Of a stretch of 64,000 nt of DNA, positions 33,850 to 42,473 are shown piece after piece. The notes beneath the pieces were generated by a model, which did no database searches, was not told the DNA's origin, and saw only the letters and a program-made list of their open reading frames with translations. The translations under genes and the position numbers were made by a program. Source of the stretch: Bacillota bacterium. Its GTDB lineage: Bacteria > Bacillota > Sulfobacillia > Sulfobacillales > Sulfobacillaceae. Positions within the stretch are counted from its first letter, which is position 1, and each line of letters begins with the position of its first letter. The stretch lies in the NCBI GenBank assembly GCA_021799435.1, contig JAJZAN010000002.1:62001-126000 (forward strand). The letters are read 5' to 3'.

Positions 33850-34878
33850 CTAGCCCTGTGCCTTCATCGCTTCGAAGGCATTCAACGTTCGGTCGATGCC
33901 TGCGTCGCTGACGTCCAAATGTGTCACCAAGCGGATGCGCTGTGGGCCCATGGTGCCAATGCGCACGCCAAACTGGCTCGCTTGGTCAACAAGCGCCTGG
34001 GCCGGACCGGGCGTGTCAATCATCACCATATTGGTCGGCACGGAAGGTCCCCAAGCATGATAGCCCATGGCCTGCAGACTCTTCAGCAGCCGCTCCGCCC
34101 TGACGTGGTCCTCAGCCAACCGATCGACGTTGTTCAAAGCCAAAAGGCCCGCCGCCGCTAAGACGCCAGCTTGGCGCATACCGCCGCCCAGCCACTTCCG
34201 GTACATGCGCGCCCGATCGATAAAGGTTCGACTCCCGACCAGCACCGAACCCACAGGGGCCCCTAAGCCTTTGGAAAGACAGATGGACACGGAATCCGCA
34301 TCGCGTACCAGCCGGTCCGCTGTCACACCCAACGCCACGGCCGCATTAAAGAGCCGTGCTCCGTCGACGTGCACGGAGAGCCCCATCTCGTGCGCAGCCG
34401 CCATTACCGGATCGACGCGATCGGGCGCCATCGCCGCTCCCCCGGCGCGGTTATGCGTATTCTCCAACGAGACCAAGCGCGGGTGGGGATGATGAATGTT
34501 GGCTGGGCGCACCCGCCGGCGCAATTCGTCAGCCGAAAACAAACCTTCAGGTCCGTCCAGCAGTGTCAACATCGCACCAGCCCACAGCGATGCTGCGCCA
34601 CCTTCGTAATAGTAGGCGTGACTATCTTGATGGATAAACATCTCGTCGCCGCGCTCTGTGTGGGCTAAAATAGCAACTTGGTTGGCCATGGTCCCGCTGG
34701 GCACAAACAAGCCAGCCTGTTTCGAAAGACGCAAGGCGGCCGCCGCCTCCAATTGGTTCACGGTCGGATCTTCGCCATACACATCGTCGCCGACCTCGGC
34801 CTCGGACATGGCACGCCGCATCTCAGTCGACGGTTTAGTGACCGTGTCAGACCGCAGATCTACCCAGTCTTCTGCCAT
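33850..34878 (-). CDS. Low-specificity L-threonine aldolase
   Basis: PLP enzyme splitting L-threonine/allo-threonine to glycine and acetaldehyde. 342 aa. RSDTVTKPS near residues 8-16 is the family start, [11 protein letters not shown] near 31, [10 protein letters not shown] near 170, and the PLP lysine in [12 protein letters not shown] near 200. Its ATG overlaps the trxA stop by one base (TAATG). Confidence 0.94.
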   Translation of the reverse strand: MAEDWVDLRSDTVTKPSTEMRRAMSEAEVGDDVYGEDPTVNQLEAAAALRLSKQAGLFVPSGTMANQVAILAHTERGDEMFIHQDSHAYYYEGGAASLWAGAMLTLLDGPEGLFSADELRRRVRPANIHHPHPRLVSLENTHNRAGGAAMAPDRVDPVMAAAHEMGLSVHVDGARLFNAAVALGVTADRLVRDADSVSICLSKGLGAPVGSVLVGSRTFIDRARMYRKWLGGGMRQAGVLAAAGLLALNNVDRLAEDHVRAERLLKSLQAMGYHAWGPSVPTNMVMIDTPGPAQALVDQASQFGVRIGTMGPQRIRLVTHLDVSDAGIDRTLNAFEAMKAQG

Positions 34879-35195
34879 TACAATCCCAACTTTCTGGTCA
34901 ATTCCGCCTTCGGAAGAGCCCCAGTCACCCGCGCCACTTCCTCACCGCGCTGAAACCGAATAATCGTCGGGATCGACATCACACCGTACTGGGCTGCGAT
35001 GGCAGGATTGTCGTCCACGTTAATCTTGGCCACGGTGACCTGGCCCTGCTTCTCTTCAGCGATAGACTCCAGGATCGGCGAGACCATGCGGCAGGGCATA
35101 CACCATGGAGCCCAAAAATCCACCAATACCGGCTGGTCCGCATTAATGACGGATACAAAATTTTGACTGTCTGCTGTCTGGACGCGCTCCGACAT
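34878..35195 (-). CDS. trxA: Thioredoxin
   Basis: 105 aa single-domain thioredoxin. Active site WCMPC near residues 29-33 instead of the usual WCGPC; cis-proline in SIPT near 74. Preceded by GGAGGG with a normal gap. It is the first gene of trxA-aldolase-rarA. With the selenoproteins it belongs to the thiol redox set of the window. Confidence 0.95.
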   Translation of the reverse strand: MSERVQTADSQNFVSVINADQPVLVDFWAPWCMPCRMVSPILESIAEEKQGQVTVAKINVDDNPAIAAQYGVMSIPTIIRFQRGEEVARVTGALPKAELTRKLGL

Positions 35196-35253
35196 GAATA
35201 AATCCCTCCAATTTCTCCCCTTATCTTACCTGCTGAGGCGGGCTTTGCCAACG

Positions 35254-35284
35254 AAAAGAGGAGACAGAGTCACCTCTGTCTCCT
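35254..35284 (-). terminator. Terminator of the 6S RNA gene
   Basis: Minus strand AGGAGACAGAG-GTGA-CTCTGTCTCCT, an 11-bp perfect stem followed by CTTTTC. Confidence 0.85.
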
Positions 35285-35476
35285 GACGATCTCACCCCGC
35301 CATGCCGCAACGCCCGACGTTTTGAACCTGCCGCTGGCAGGTGGGCACCTCCCGCTGACTTTCGCAGTCCCCTGCATGCGGGGCAGGACGGCCATCAGCT
35401 TGGGATCAGGTTCCCTATGTTTTGGTGTTGGCTCAAAACATATCGGTCTGGTCCCGAACACAGCAGGGAATCGATT
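35254..35476 (-). ncRNA. ssrS: 6S RNA (SsrS), candidate
   Basis: About 220 nt between a perfect promoter and a strong terminator, with no credible protein. The ends pair over a long closing helix: CCCUGCUGUG (35468-35459) with CAUGGCGGGG (35304-35295), all ten positions paired including G-U, plus CGAU with AUCG further out. The 5' part CCCUGCUGUGUUCG and the 3' part GCGGCAUGGCGGGGUGAGAU resemble E. coli 6S RNA ends. 6S RNA binds vegetative RNA polymerase by mimicking an open promoter in stationary phase. Other structured RNAs cannot be fully excluded. Confidence 0.75.
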
Positions 35477-35482
35477 GGTCCC

Positions 35483-35511
35483 ATTATATGAAGTGCGACG
35501 CCGCTCCGCAA
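35483..35511 (-). promoter_or_regulatory. Promoter of the 6S RNA gene
   Basis: Minus strand TTGCGG (35511-35506), 17-nt spacer, perfect TATAAT (35488-35483). Start expected near 35476. Confidence 0.8.
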
Positions 35512-35524
35512 CCCGAAAAGAATC

Positions 35525-35553
35525 CCAACGGAGGGCGTCACGCCCTCCGTTGG
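35525..35553 (-). terminator. Terminator after the DUF3243 gene
   Basis: 13-bp perfect stem CCAACGGAGGGCG / CGCCCTCCGTTGG with a 3-nt loop, followed on the minus strand by GATTCTTTTC. It separates the DUF3243 gene from the 6S RNA promoter. Confidence 0.75.
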
Positions 35554-35569
35554 ACATTCACTCAGTGCC

Positions 35570-35821
35570 TTACTGGGGATCGGCGTCATCTTTGGCCATG
35601 TTGGTGACCATTCCGGCCAGCTTTTGCTTATCTGCCGGACTGGCCGCCTGCCATACGTTCTTCGCTAGCCGGTCCTGGGCATTTTTGGGCTCGACGCCCG
35701 CTTGCAGCATCGCGTCGCCCATCTCCACAACATCCTGCTTGACGTCGTGGTCCCCGTGTTGAATCCGTTTCGCAGCGGTTGCCTTCAGGTCTTGGAACGA
35801 TGACGGCACGCCTTTTGCCAA
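35570..35821 (-). CDS. DUF3243-like small protein
   Basis: 83 aa soluble, charged protein. The C-terminal half (VEPKNAQDRLAKNVWQAAS followed by a short helix) resembles DUF3243 proteins of spore-formers such as YmfJ. The start is a TTG with GGAGGAGGGG about 7 nt upstream. Function unknown. Divergent from the small membrane protein gene and followed by a terminator. Confidence 0.65.
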   Translation of the reverse strand: MAKGVPSSFQDLKATAAKRIQHGDHDVKQDVVEMGDAMLQAGVEPKNAQDRLAKNVWQAASPADKQKLAGMVTNMAKDDADPQ

Positions 35822-35895
35822 AACGATCCCCTCCTCCGGTTGAGTGCGAGCCTAAGGCCCGATTTAAGGGTTCCCGCGACGCAAGAAAACTATCA

Positions 35896-35926
35896 CGAAT
35901 ATTCGCCCAGGCTTTCCGCCACACTA
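35896..35926 (+). promoter_or_regulatory. Sigma-G-like promoter upstream of the YvlD-like gene
   Basis: CGAATA (35896-35901), 18-nt spacer, CACACTA (35920-35926), close to the forespore consensus TGAATA-N17/18-CATACTA with one mismatch in each box. Confidence 0.35.
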
Positions 35927-35958
35927 GATCCACGGTGCGTCAAAGGAGGTGAAGACAA

Positions 35959-36291
35959 GTGAATTGGGTTGGTGCGATTGTTCGTTTCATTGTCGCAGCT
36001 ATCGTCCTGATGCTGCTGGGTTACGTGGTGCCCGGATTTTCACATCTGTCCTTTTGGTCCGCTCTGCTGGCGGCCTTGGTTATCGCGCTGGCGGGCTACA
36101 TCATCGAAGCGTTGTTTGGAAAGTCCGCCTCGCCGTACGGACGGGGCATCGTGGGATTCATCGTCTCGGCCGCTGTCATCTATTTGGCGCAAGTCGTGGT
36201 ACCTGGCATGCACGTGACAATTTTAGGTGCTCTTATTGCCGCCTTGGTGATTGGCTTGGTCGACCTGTTCATTCCCACCGCTGTCCGCTAA
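35959..36291 (+). CDS. YvlD/phage-holin-4-like membrane protein
   Basis: 110 aa with four hydrophobic helices and short loops; matches the pattern of the YvlD / phage holin superfamily IV group (small membrane proteins of unknown function, some linked to envelope stress). Start GTG with AAAGGAGGTGA upstream, a very strong ribosome site. A sporulation-type promoter may drive it. Followed by a strong terminator. Confidence 0.75.
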   Translation: MNWVGAIVRFIVAAIVLMLLGYVVPGFSHLSFWSALLAALVIALAGYIIEALFGKSASPYGRGIVGFIVSAAVIYLAQVVVPGMHVTILGALIAALVIGLVDLFIPTAVR

Positions 36292-36301
36292 TGCGGTACA
36301 G

Positions 36302-36330
36302 AACGGAGCCCCTTTTGGGGGCTCCGTTTT
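36302..36330. terminator. Bidirectional terminator between the YvlD-like gene and aspS
   Basis: AACGGAGCCCC-TTTTG-GGGGCTCCGTT, 11-bp stem, then TTTTCG on the plus strand; on the minus strand an A-to-T rich side serves aspS, whose stop is at 36333. Confidence 0.85.
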
Positions 36331-36332
36331 CG

Positions 36333-38069
36333 CTAGCGGCGAATTTCCAAATGTACGTCCCGAAGCTGCAACGGATCTACGGGACTGGGCGCGTCCATCA
36401 ATGGGTCGGTGCCCTTGGCGGTCTTCGGAAATGCGATGACGTCCCGTATACTATCGGCTCCAGCCATCAGCATGACGAGCCGGTCCAGTCCAAAGGCAAT
36501 TCCACCATGCGGCGGTGCACCGTATTGGAAGGCGTCGAGCAAGAACCCGAACTTGCTTTGGATCTCCTCCGGACTCAGTCCCAAAACCGCAAAGATTCGT
36601 GCCTGAAGGTCAGGACGATAGATTCGCAGGGAGCCCGAGGCCAATTCCGTTCCGTTCAGCACGACGTCGTAAGCCTCCGACCGCACCGACGCCGGGTCCG
36701 CTTCCAGTTTGTCGAAATCCTCCGGGTTGGGCATAGTGAACGGATGGTGCGCAGAAACGAGCCGCCCTTGCTCCTCCGACCATTCAAACAAGGGAAAATC
36801 GGTCACCCACAGAAACCGCCACCCTGTCTTTAGGCGACCGCTCTGACGCGCGTACTGCAACCTGAGTTGGCCGGCGATTTCGAACGGCTTCCATCCGTCA
36901 CCGGCTACCACCAGCAAGGTGTCACCCTTCTCAAGCCCTGCCCCCTCGGAAAGACCGCGCATGCCGTCTTCGCCCAGCCACTTGGCGGCGGAGGACCGCA
37001 GGCCGTCGGTCCCGTTCACGATCCACACCAGACCCCCGGCTCCCAAAGACCGTGCGCTCTCCGTCCATTGATCCAGCTCACGCCGCGAAGGCTCAGCACC
37101 GGAAAGGCGCACTCCCACAACGTGTGGGGCGTCCTGCAAAACGACCCATGACAAGCCGTGAGCCGCTGCCGTGAGATCTGTCAAGGCTGGCCCAGCCCTG
37201 AGATCGGGCTTGTCCGACCCATACAGACGCATGGCATCATGCCAAGTCATGCGCGGAAACGGATCAAGCTCGACGTCCATCACCGAGCGGAACAAGGACT
37301 TCAACATGTCTTCCATGAGTTCAAGAATCATCTCGCGATCCACAAACGACATCTCGACGTCAATCTGGGTGAACTCCGGCTGCCGGTCTGCCCTCAAATC
37401 CTCGTCGCGGAATACTTTGGCAATTTGGTAGTAACGGTCCAGTCCCGCCACCATCAGCAACTGCTTGAAGATTTGAGGGCTCTGCGGCAACGCGTAAAAT
37501 TCGCCCGGCTGAATCCGGCTCGGTACCAAAAAGTCCCTGGCTCCCTCGGGTGTAGACCGTGCCAAAGCGGGCGTTTCGATATCCAGAAAACCGTGTTGGT
37601 CAAAAAATTCTCGAATGGCCATGATGCTCCGGTGCCGCAGCATCATATTCGCGGTAAGCTCCGGGCGCCTCAGGTCCAAATAGCGGTATTTCAACCGCAG
37701 CAGCTCATCCACCGACTCCGCGTCCGACACATTGAAAGGTGGCGTCTTGGACTCCGAATAAAGGACAATATCGTCCGGAACAATTTCGACCGCTCCCGAG
37801 GCGAGATCGGTGTTGACCATACCAGCTGGCCGCATGCGAACTGTGCCGGTCACGCCTAGAACAAATTCTGCACGCACCTTGTCCAGCGTGGAAAAACCAA
37901 CATCGCCCGGCTGTGCCACAATCTGCACTATCCCTGTCCGGTCCCGCAAGTCCACAAAGACAAGACCGCCGTGGTCGCGCCGACGATGCACCCAGCCGGC
38001 CACGCTGACCTTTTGCCCGACCAACGCGTCTGTGACATCTCCAGCATAATGGGTGCGACCCATGTTCAT
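36333..38069 (-). CDS. aspS: Aspartyl-tRNA synthetase, probably non-discriminating
   Basis: 578 aa bacterial-type AspRS: OB-fold anticodon domain with GWVHRRRDHGGLVFVDLRDR near residues 25-44, class II core with FRDEDLRADRQPEFTQIDVEMSF-type motif 2 near 215, the bacterial insert, and GIAFGLDRLVML near 530. The His in RRDHGG and the Gly in MRPAG are the residues found in non-discriminating enzymes that also charge tRNA-Asn for GatCAB. Last gene of the long minus-strand series. Confidence 0.97.
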   Translation of the reverse strand: MNMGRTHYAGDVTDALVGQKVSVAGWVHRRRDHGGLVFVDLRDRTGIVQIVAQPGDVGFSTLDKVRAEFVLGVTGTVRMRPAGMVNTDLASGAVEIVPDDIVLYSESKTPPFNVSDAESVDELLRLKYRYLDLRRPELTANMMLRHRSIMAIREFFDQHGFLDIETPALARSTPEGARDFLVPSRIQPGEFYALPQSPQIFKQLLMVAGLDRYYQIAKVFRDEDLRADRQPEFTQIDVEMSFVDREMILELMEDMLKSLFRSVMDVELDPFPRMTWHDAMRLYGSDKPDLRAGPALTDLTAAAHGLSWVVLQDAPHVVGVRLSGAEPSRRELDQWTESARSLGAGGLVWIVNGTDGLRSSAAKWLGEDGMRGLSEGAGLEKGDTLLVVAGDGWKPFEIAGQLRLQYARQSGRLKTGWRFLWVTDFPLFEWSEEQGRLVSAHHPFTMPNPEDFDKLEADPASVRSEAYDVVLNGTELASGSLRIYRPDLQARIFAVLGLSPEEIQSKFGFLLDAFQYGAPPHGGIAFGLDRLVMLMAGADSIRDVIAFPKTAKGTDPLMDAPSPVDPLQLRDVHLEIRR

Positions 38070-39325
38070 GCTCTGTCCCCCTGTAGTCGTTCTGCCAAAT
38101 ACCCTGCCAAGGCGTCACGCGGAATGTTGTCCTGCGTGCCCTGCGCCAGGTCCCGCACCCCAACCGTTCCATTCTCCCATTCCGTGCCTCCAACAATCAA
38201 GGCCAACACGGCCCGGCGACCCGCATCCTTCAACTGCGCTTTCAGAGAGCGGCCCAGAATGTCCGCATCGGCTGCCATTCCGCGCTCCCGCAGACTGAGT
38301 GCCAACAGAAAAGCCTGCTGGTCAAAACCTGGCAGGTGGGCCACATACACGCGAGGCGCGGACTCGGCTTCTGGAGGGGTAGGAAGAGCCGATATGAGTC
38401 GATCAATCCCCATCCCAAATCCGACCGCCGGCGCTGGCGCGCCTCCCAGCGCCCCGCTGAGTCCGTCATACCGCCCGCCCCCAAACAGCGCCACCTGATC
38501 CCCCAAACTCGGATGTCCCACCTCGAACACGGTGCGGGTGTAGTAGTCCAGCCCCCGTACCAGGTGCGGGTCACGGCGGATGGTTTGACCGGCTGCGCCC
38601 ACCGCCCCCATTACGGCAGTGATGTGGTCCCGACAAGCATCACACCAATAATCCGCGAGATCCGGAGCCTCTTTCCGAATCTCCACATCCTGCTTGCAGT
38701 CCAAGAGCCGCAGGGGGTTTTGCTTCAGCCGGACCCGGCAGTCCTCGCACAGAGACGCCTGACGTTCCGTGAAAAACTGTACCAAGGCTTCCCGATAGCG
38801 GGGGCGACACTCCTCGCATCCAATCGAGTTGACCCGCACCTCGGGATTTCGCAACCCCGCCGTGTCAACCACGCGTGTAGCCAAAAGGATGACCTCCGCA
38901 TCGGCTAGCGGTGACTCCGATCCATACAACTCCGCCCCAAATTGAGTGTGTTGGCGGTAGCGGTCCGCCTGCGGCCGCTCGCGCCGAAACATGGGTCCAA
39001 AGTAGCACAGTCGCACCGGCTGAGGCGCGGTGGACAACCCATGCTGTACCCAAGCCCGCGCCACTGCTGCCGTACCCTCCGGCCGCAGAGTTAAGTCATC
39101 ACCCCCAGCATCCGTGAACCGGTAGCTCTCGTGCTGGACAATGTCCGTCGACTCACCCACCCTCAGAAACACCGGACTCTTCTCAAAAATGGGGGTTTCA
39201 ATCAAGTCATATCCAAACCGTGCCGCCCACTCGAGCGCCAGACGGCGCATGGCCTCAAATTGCCAAGACAACGGTGCCAACAGGTCTCGCGTGCCTCGCG
39301 GCGTCTGAAATTCCTCAAATCCCAT
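38066..39325 (-). CDS. hisS: Histidyl-tRNA synthetase
   Basis: 419 aa. Class II motif 1 near residue 20 ([12 protein letters not shown] start), motif 2 with [19 protein letters not shown] near 115, the HisA motif [13 protein letters not shown] near 260 and HisB motif with GGGRYDGL near 285. Stop overlaps the aspS start (ATGA); hisS-aspS pairing is common in Firmicutes. Confidence 0.97.
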   Translation of the reverse strand: MGFEEFQTPRGTRDLLAPLSWQFEAMRRLALEWAARFGYDLIETPIFEKSPVFLRVGESTDIVQHESYRFTDAGGDDLTLRPEGTAAVARAWVQHGLSTAPQPVRLCYFGPMFRRERPQADRYRQHTQFGAELYGSESPLADAEVILLATRVVDTAGLRNPEVRVNSIGCEECRPRYREALVQFFTERQASLCEDCRVRLKQNPLRLLDCKQDVEIRKEAPDLADYWCDACRDHITAVMGAVGAAGQTIRRDPHLVRGLDYYTRTVFEVGHPSLGDQVALFGGGRYDGLSGALGGAPAPAVGFGMGIDRLISALPTPPEAESAPRVYVAHLPGFDQQAFLLALSLRERGMAADADILGRSLKAQLKDAGRRAVLALIVGGTEWENGTVGVRDLAQGTQDNIPRDALAGYLAERLQGDRA

Positions 39326-39776
39326 GTTCTTTCACCTCGTCACTGTCGATATAGAGCGTTACTGGTCCATCATTAACTAGTTCGACCTCCATGTGGGCCC
39401 GAAACACCCCGGTCTCGACCGTATGACCTTTTCCTCGGAGTCGTTCTACAAACGCGCCGTACAGCCGTTCCGCTTCCTCCGGCGGAGCCGCACCCACGAA
39501 TTCGGGGCGCAGTCCCCGACGCACCGACCCGTATAAGGTAAACTGCGACACCACTAAAAAGGCCCCACCCACATCAGCGGCCGACAAGCTCATCTTGCCC
39601 TGGGCATCGGTGAATACCCGAAGCCCCGCGACCTTAGCGGCAGTCCACTCCACTTGGCGGAGGCCGTCGTCGCGGCCCACCCCTAAAAGCACCACCAGCC
39701 CTCGTCCTATTTGGCCGGCCACGCGCTTGTCCACCACCACGCGGGCCCGCGCAACGCGCTGCACCAATGCCCGCAT
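39315..39776 (-). CDS. dtd: D-aminoacyl-tRNA deacylase
   Basis: Removes D-amino acids from tRNA. 153 aa from the ATG at 39776, which shares a base with the relA stop; the track ORF is overextended. Catalytic [15 protein letters not shown] near residues 77-91 and the G-cis-P motif in [12 protein letters not shown] near 135-146 are present. Order relA-dtd-hisS-aspS matches Bacillus. Confidence 0.96.
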   Translation of the reverse strand: MRALVQRVARARVVVDKRVAGQIGRGLVVLLGVGRDDGLRQVEWTAAKVAGLRVFTDAQGKMSLSAADVGGAFLVVSQFTLYGSVRRGLRPEFVGAAPPEEAERLYGAFVERLRGKGHTVETGVFRAHMEVELVNDGPVTLYIDSDEVKEHGI

Positions 39777-41932
39777 TAAGACCGCTCCCGGCTGACCCGG
39801 TCCACCTTTTGCACATAAGGCAGACTCTCGAGCCGCCCAATCAATTGCGTCAACTGAGTCAAATTCCGCACTTCCAAGTGGACTTCCACCACGGCGGTGC
39901 GGTCCCGGAACCCGCGCGCCTTGGCGGAAATAATGTTGGAGTCGGCCACCACATTGGCCACGTCCGCCAGCAGCCCTGGGCGGTCCCAAGCATACACCCT
40001 CAGCTCCACCGGGTGCGGTGACAACTCCGCTTCGTTGACATCCCAACTGACCTCAATCAGCCGTTCGGGATCGCGGGCCAACTCCTTCTCGTTGGGGCAT
40101 CCGAGGCGGTGCACCGAAACCCCGCGTCCCCGGGTCAGAAACCCGATAATGGGGTCTCCGGGAACCGGTTGGCAACAACGCGCCAAGCGGGTCAACATGC
40201 GCCCCTGACCTCGGACAAGGATTTCCGATCCATGGGAATCGGTTGACTGCACCACTTTATTGGGCGCCGTTGGGATGACGGGAACGGCTGCTTTGACCTC
40301 ACGCTCCAATTCATCTTTTATCCGCCCCATCAGGGCCGGCGGTTGAACATTGCCCTCACTGAGCGACACCGCCAAATCGTCCAGCGTGCCGTAGCCAAGT
40401 TTCTTGACCAGACCCGCCAGCCGTTCCGTCGACAACACGAGGCTCTGGCGGCGCAGTTCCTTCTCTAGAATCTCTTGACCACGCACCAGGTGTTCGTGGC
40501 GTCGCTCCCGTCTGAGCCATTGACGGATCCGCGTCTTGGCCTGAGACGTGTGGACAATCGACAACCAATCGATGCTGGGACCGGGGGACTTGCGGTTCAC
40601 CAGCACCTCGACGATATCGCCGCTCTCCAGTGCCGTGGCCAACGGGACAATCCGGCCGTTAACCTTGGCCCCCACGCAATGGTTGCCCACATCCGTGTGA
40701 ATGCGGTAGGCGAAGTCTAAGGGCGTGGCACCGGCCGGCAGGTCCAGAACGTCGCCTTTGGGTGTGAACACAAACACTTCGTCGCTGAACAAGTCCACCT
40801 TCAGGGTTTCCATGAACTCGGATGCATCCCGCATGTCCCGCTGCCATTCCAGCAACTGGCGAAGCCATGACAGCTTCTGCTCGAATTCGCGGTCTCCCTT
40901 GCCACCCTCTTTGTAGCGCCAGTGCGCGGCAATCCCATATTCCGCCGTATGATGCATCTCAAAGGTGCGAATTTGCACTTCCAAGGGCTCCCCATGCGGA
41001 CCAATCACCGTCGTGTGCAAGCTTTGATAGAGGTTGGACTTCGGCATGGCAATATAATCCTTGAACCGTCCCGGAACCGGCTTCCACAGGGAGTGCACAA
41101 GGCCCAGCACCGCGTAGCAGTCCTTGACCGACTCCACCAACACCCGTACAGCGACCAAATCGTAAATCTCTTGAAAGTCCTTGCCTTGCTTATACATCTT
41201 TTGATAAATGCTGTAGAGATGCTTGGCCCGACCCGACACCTCGCTCACCATGCCGGCCGACTCCAAACGTGCTTGCAAGTCGGAAATGACGGCCTCGACG
41301 GCCGCTTCTCGCTCGCGGCGCTTCTTGGCCACCAGTTCCTTCATCTCTTGAAACGCATCGGGTTGCAGATGCTGGAATGCTAAGTCTTCCAGTTCCCACT
41401 TAATCCGAAAAATGCCCAACCGGTGCGCCAAGGGGGCATAGATTTCCATGGTCTCCTTGGCGATGCGCTGCACCCGGTCTGCCGTCAGGTGCTTCAGGGT
41501 TCGCATGTTATGGAGCCGATCGGCCAATTTAATCAAAATTACCCGAATATCCTTGGCCATGGCCAAAAACATCTTGCGAAGGTTTTCAGCCTGCTCTTCT
41601 TCGCGGGTCCGGGCTTCGAGCCTATCCAACTTGGTCACGCCGTCGACCAGTTGCGCCACCTCGGCACCGAAGCGGTCCTCAATATCCGTCACGGTGTAGG
41701 AGGTATCCTCCGCCACGTCGTGCAAAAGCGCCGCCACGATGGTCGGGGCGTCCATCTTTAAATCCGCCAAAATAGAGGCAACTGCCAACGGGTGCGCAAA
41801 ATATGGGTCGCCCGAGGCTCGGCTCTGGCCTCGGTGCGCTTCCTCGGCAAAGGTGATGGCGCGCACAATTTGGTCGGCATCCGGCGAATGCGCACGGAAG
41901 CCAAACTGTTCGACCAGGTCTAAACCTGTCAT
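39776..41932 (-). CDS. relA: Bifunctional (p)ppGpp synthetase/hydrolase Rel
   Basis: Stringent-response enzyme. 718 aa from the ATG at 41932 (GGAGGAGGG upstream). Hydrolase HD domain with [10 protein letters not shown] near residue 67; synthetase domain with [11 protein letters not shown] near 295; TGS domain near 395-455 with [26 protein letters not shown]; zinc-finger-like CCQPVPGD near 590; ACT domain near 645-715. It follows apt, as in Bacillus. Confidence 0.97.
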   Translation of the reverse strand: MTGLDLVEQFGFRAHSPDADQIVRAITFAEEAHRGQSRASGDPYFAHPLAVASILADLKMDAPTIVAALLHDVAEDTSYTVTDIEDRFGAEVAQLVDGVTKLDRLEARTREEEQAENLRKMFLAMAKDIRVILIKLADRLHNMRTLKHLTADRVQRIAKETMEIYAPLAHRLGIFRIKWELEDLAFQHLQPDAFQEMKELVAKKRREREAAVEAVISDLQARLESAGMVSEVSGRAKHLYSIYQKMYKQGKDFQEIYDLVAVRVLVESVKDCYAVLGLVHSLWKPVPGRFKDYIAMPKSNLYQSLHTTVIGPHGEPLEVQIRTFEMHHTAEYGIAAHWRYKEGGKGDREFEQKLSWLRQLLEWQRDMRDASEFMETLKVDLFSDEVFVFTPKGDVLDLPAGATPLDFAYRIHTDVGNHCVGAKVNGRIVPLATALESGDIVEVLVNRKSPGPSIDWLSIVHTSQAKTRIRQWLRRERRHEHLVRGQEILEKELRRQSLVLSTERLAGLVKKLGYGTLDDLAVSLSEGNVQPPALMGRIKDELEREVKAAVPVIPTAPNKVVQSTDSHGSEILVRGQGRMLTRLARCCQPVPGDPIIGFLTRGRGVSVHRLGCPNEKELARDPERLIEVSWDVNEAELSPHPVELRVYAWDRPGLLADVANVVADSNIISAKARGFRDRTAVVEVHLEVRNLTQLTQLIGRLESLPYVQKVDRVSRERS

Positions 41933-41954
41933 GGCGCGCCCTCCTCCGAGAGTT

Positions 41955-42473
41955 TTACAAAGAAACCAAGGTGAGAACCGGGGCGGGGTGTCCTCCCAGT
42001 TTGTCTCGTCCGTGTAAGGCTTGAAGTTCAATCAAGAAGGCATATCCGACCACCTCGGCCCCTAAGCGCTCCGCCAAATTCGCACAGGCCCGAACCGTTC
42101 CCCCGGTGGCCAGCACATCGTCCACAATCACGACGCGTCGGCCCTTCAACTGGTCGGTAACTTCCACTTCTAACTGATTTTCCCCATATTCTAACGTATA
42201 CTTCTCGTGAAATACAGGATCCGGCAGTTTTCCAGCCTTGCGCACCGGTACGACACTGGCGCCCAGGCGATCCGCCAACGGGCCCGCTAACAAAAAGCCG
42301 CGCGCTTCCGGGGCTAGTACCGCGTCCGGGGCGAGCGGCTTCACCAGCGCCTCCAACCCGTCCAGCAGTTCCCGCCATGCCTCCGGTACCGCCATGACCG
42401 GCAGAACATCCCGAAACAGCACTCCGGGTTCCGGAAAGTCGGGGATTTCCCGCAAGTAGTCAGTCCACGCCAT
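41955..42473 (-). CDS. apt: Adenine phosphoribosyltransferase
   Basis: Salvages adenine to AMP with PRPP. About 172 aa from the ATG at 42473 (overlaps recJ by 14 nt, GGAGAGGAAGAG upstream). Start DYLREIPDFPEPGVLFRDV is typical; APEARGFLLAGPLA near 55; PRPP loop VVIVDDVLATGGT near 113-125. Order recJ-apt-relA is conserved in Firmicutes. Confidence 0.96.
   Translation of the reverse strand: MAWTDYLREIPDFPEPGVLFRDVLPVMAVPEAWRELLDGLEALVKPLAPDAVLAPEARGFLLAGPLADRLGASVVPVRKAGKLPDPVFHEKYTLEYGENQLEVEVTDQLKGRRVVIVDDVLATGGTVRACANLAERLGAEVVGYAFLIELQALHGRDKLGGHPAPVLTLVSL

Noticed and set aside
35270-35762. ORFs on both strands over the 6S RNA locus
   Set aside because: They cross a clear promoter and two terminators and have no ribosome sites; the RNA explains the region better.
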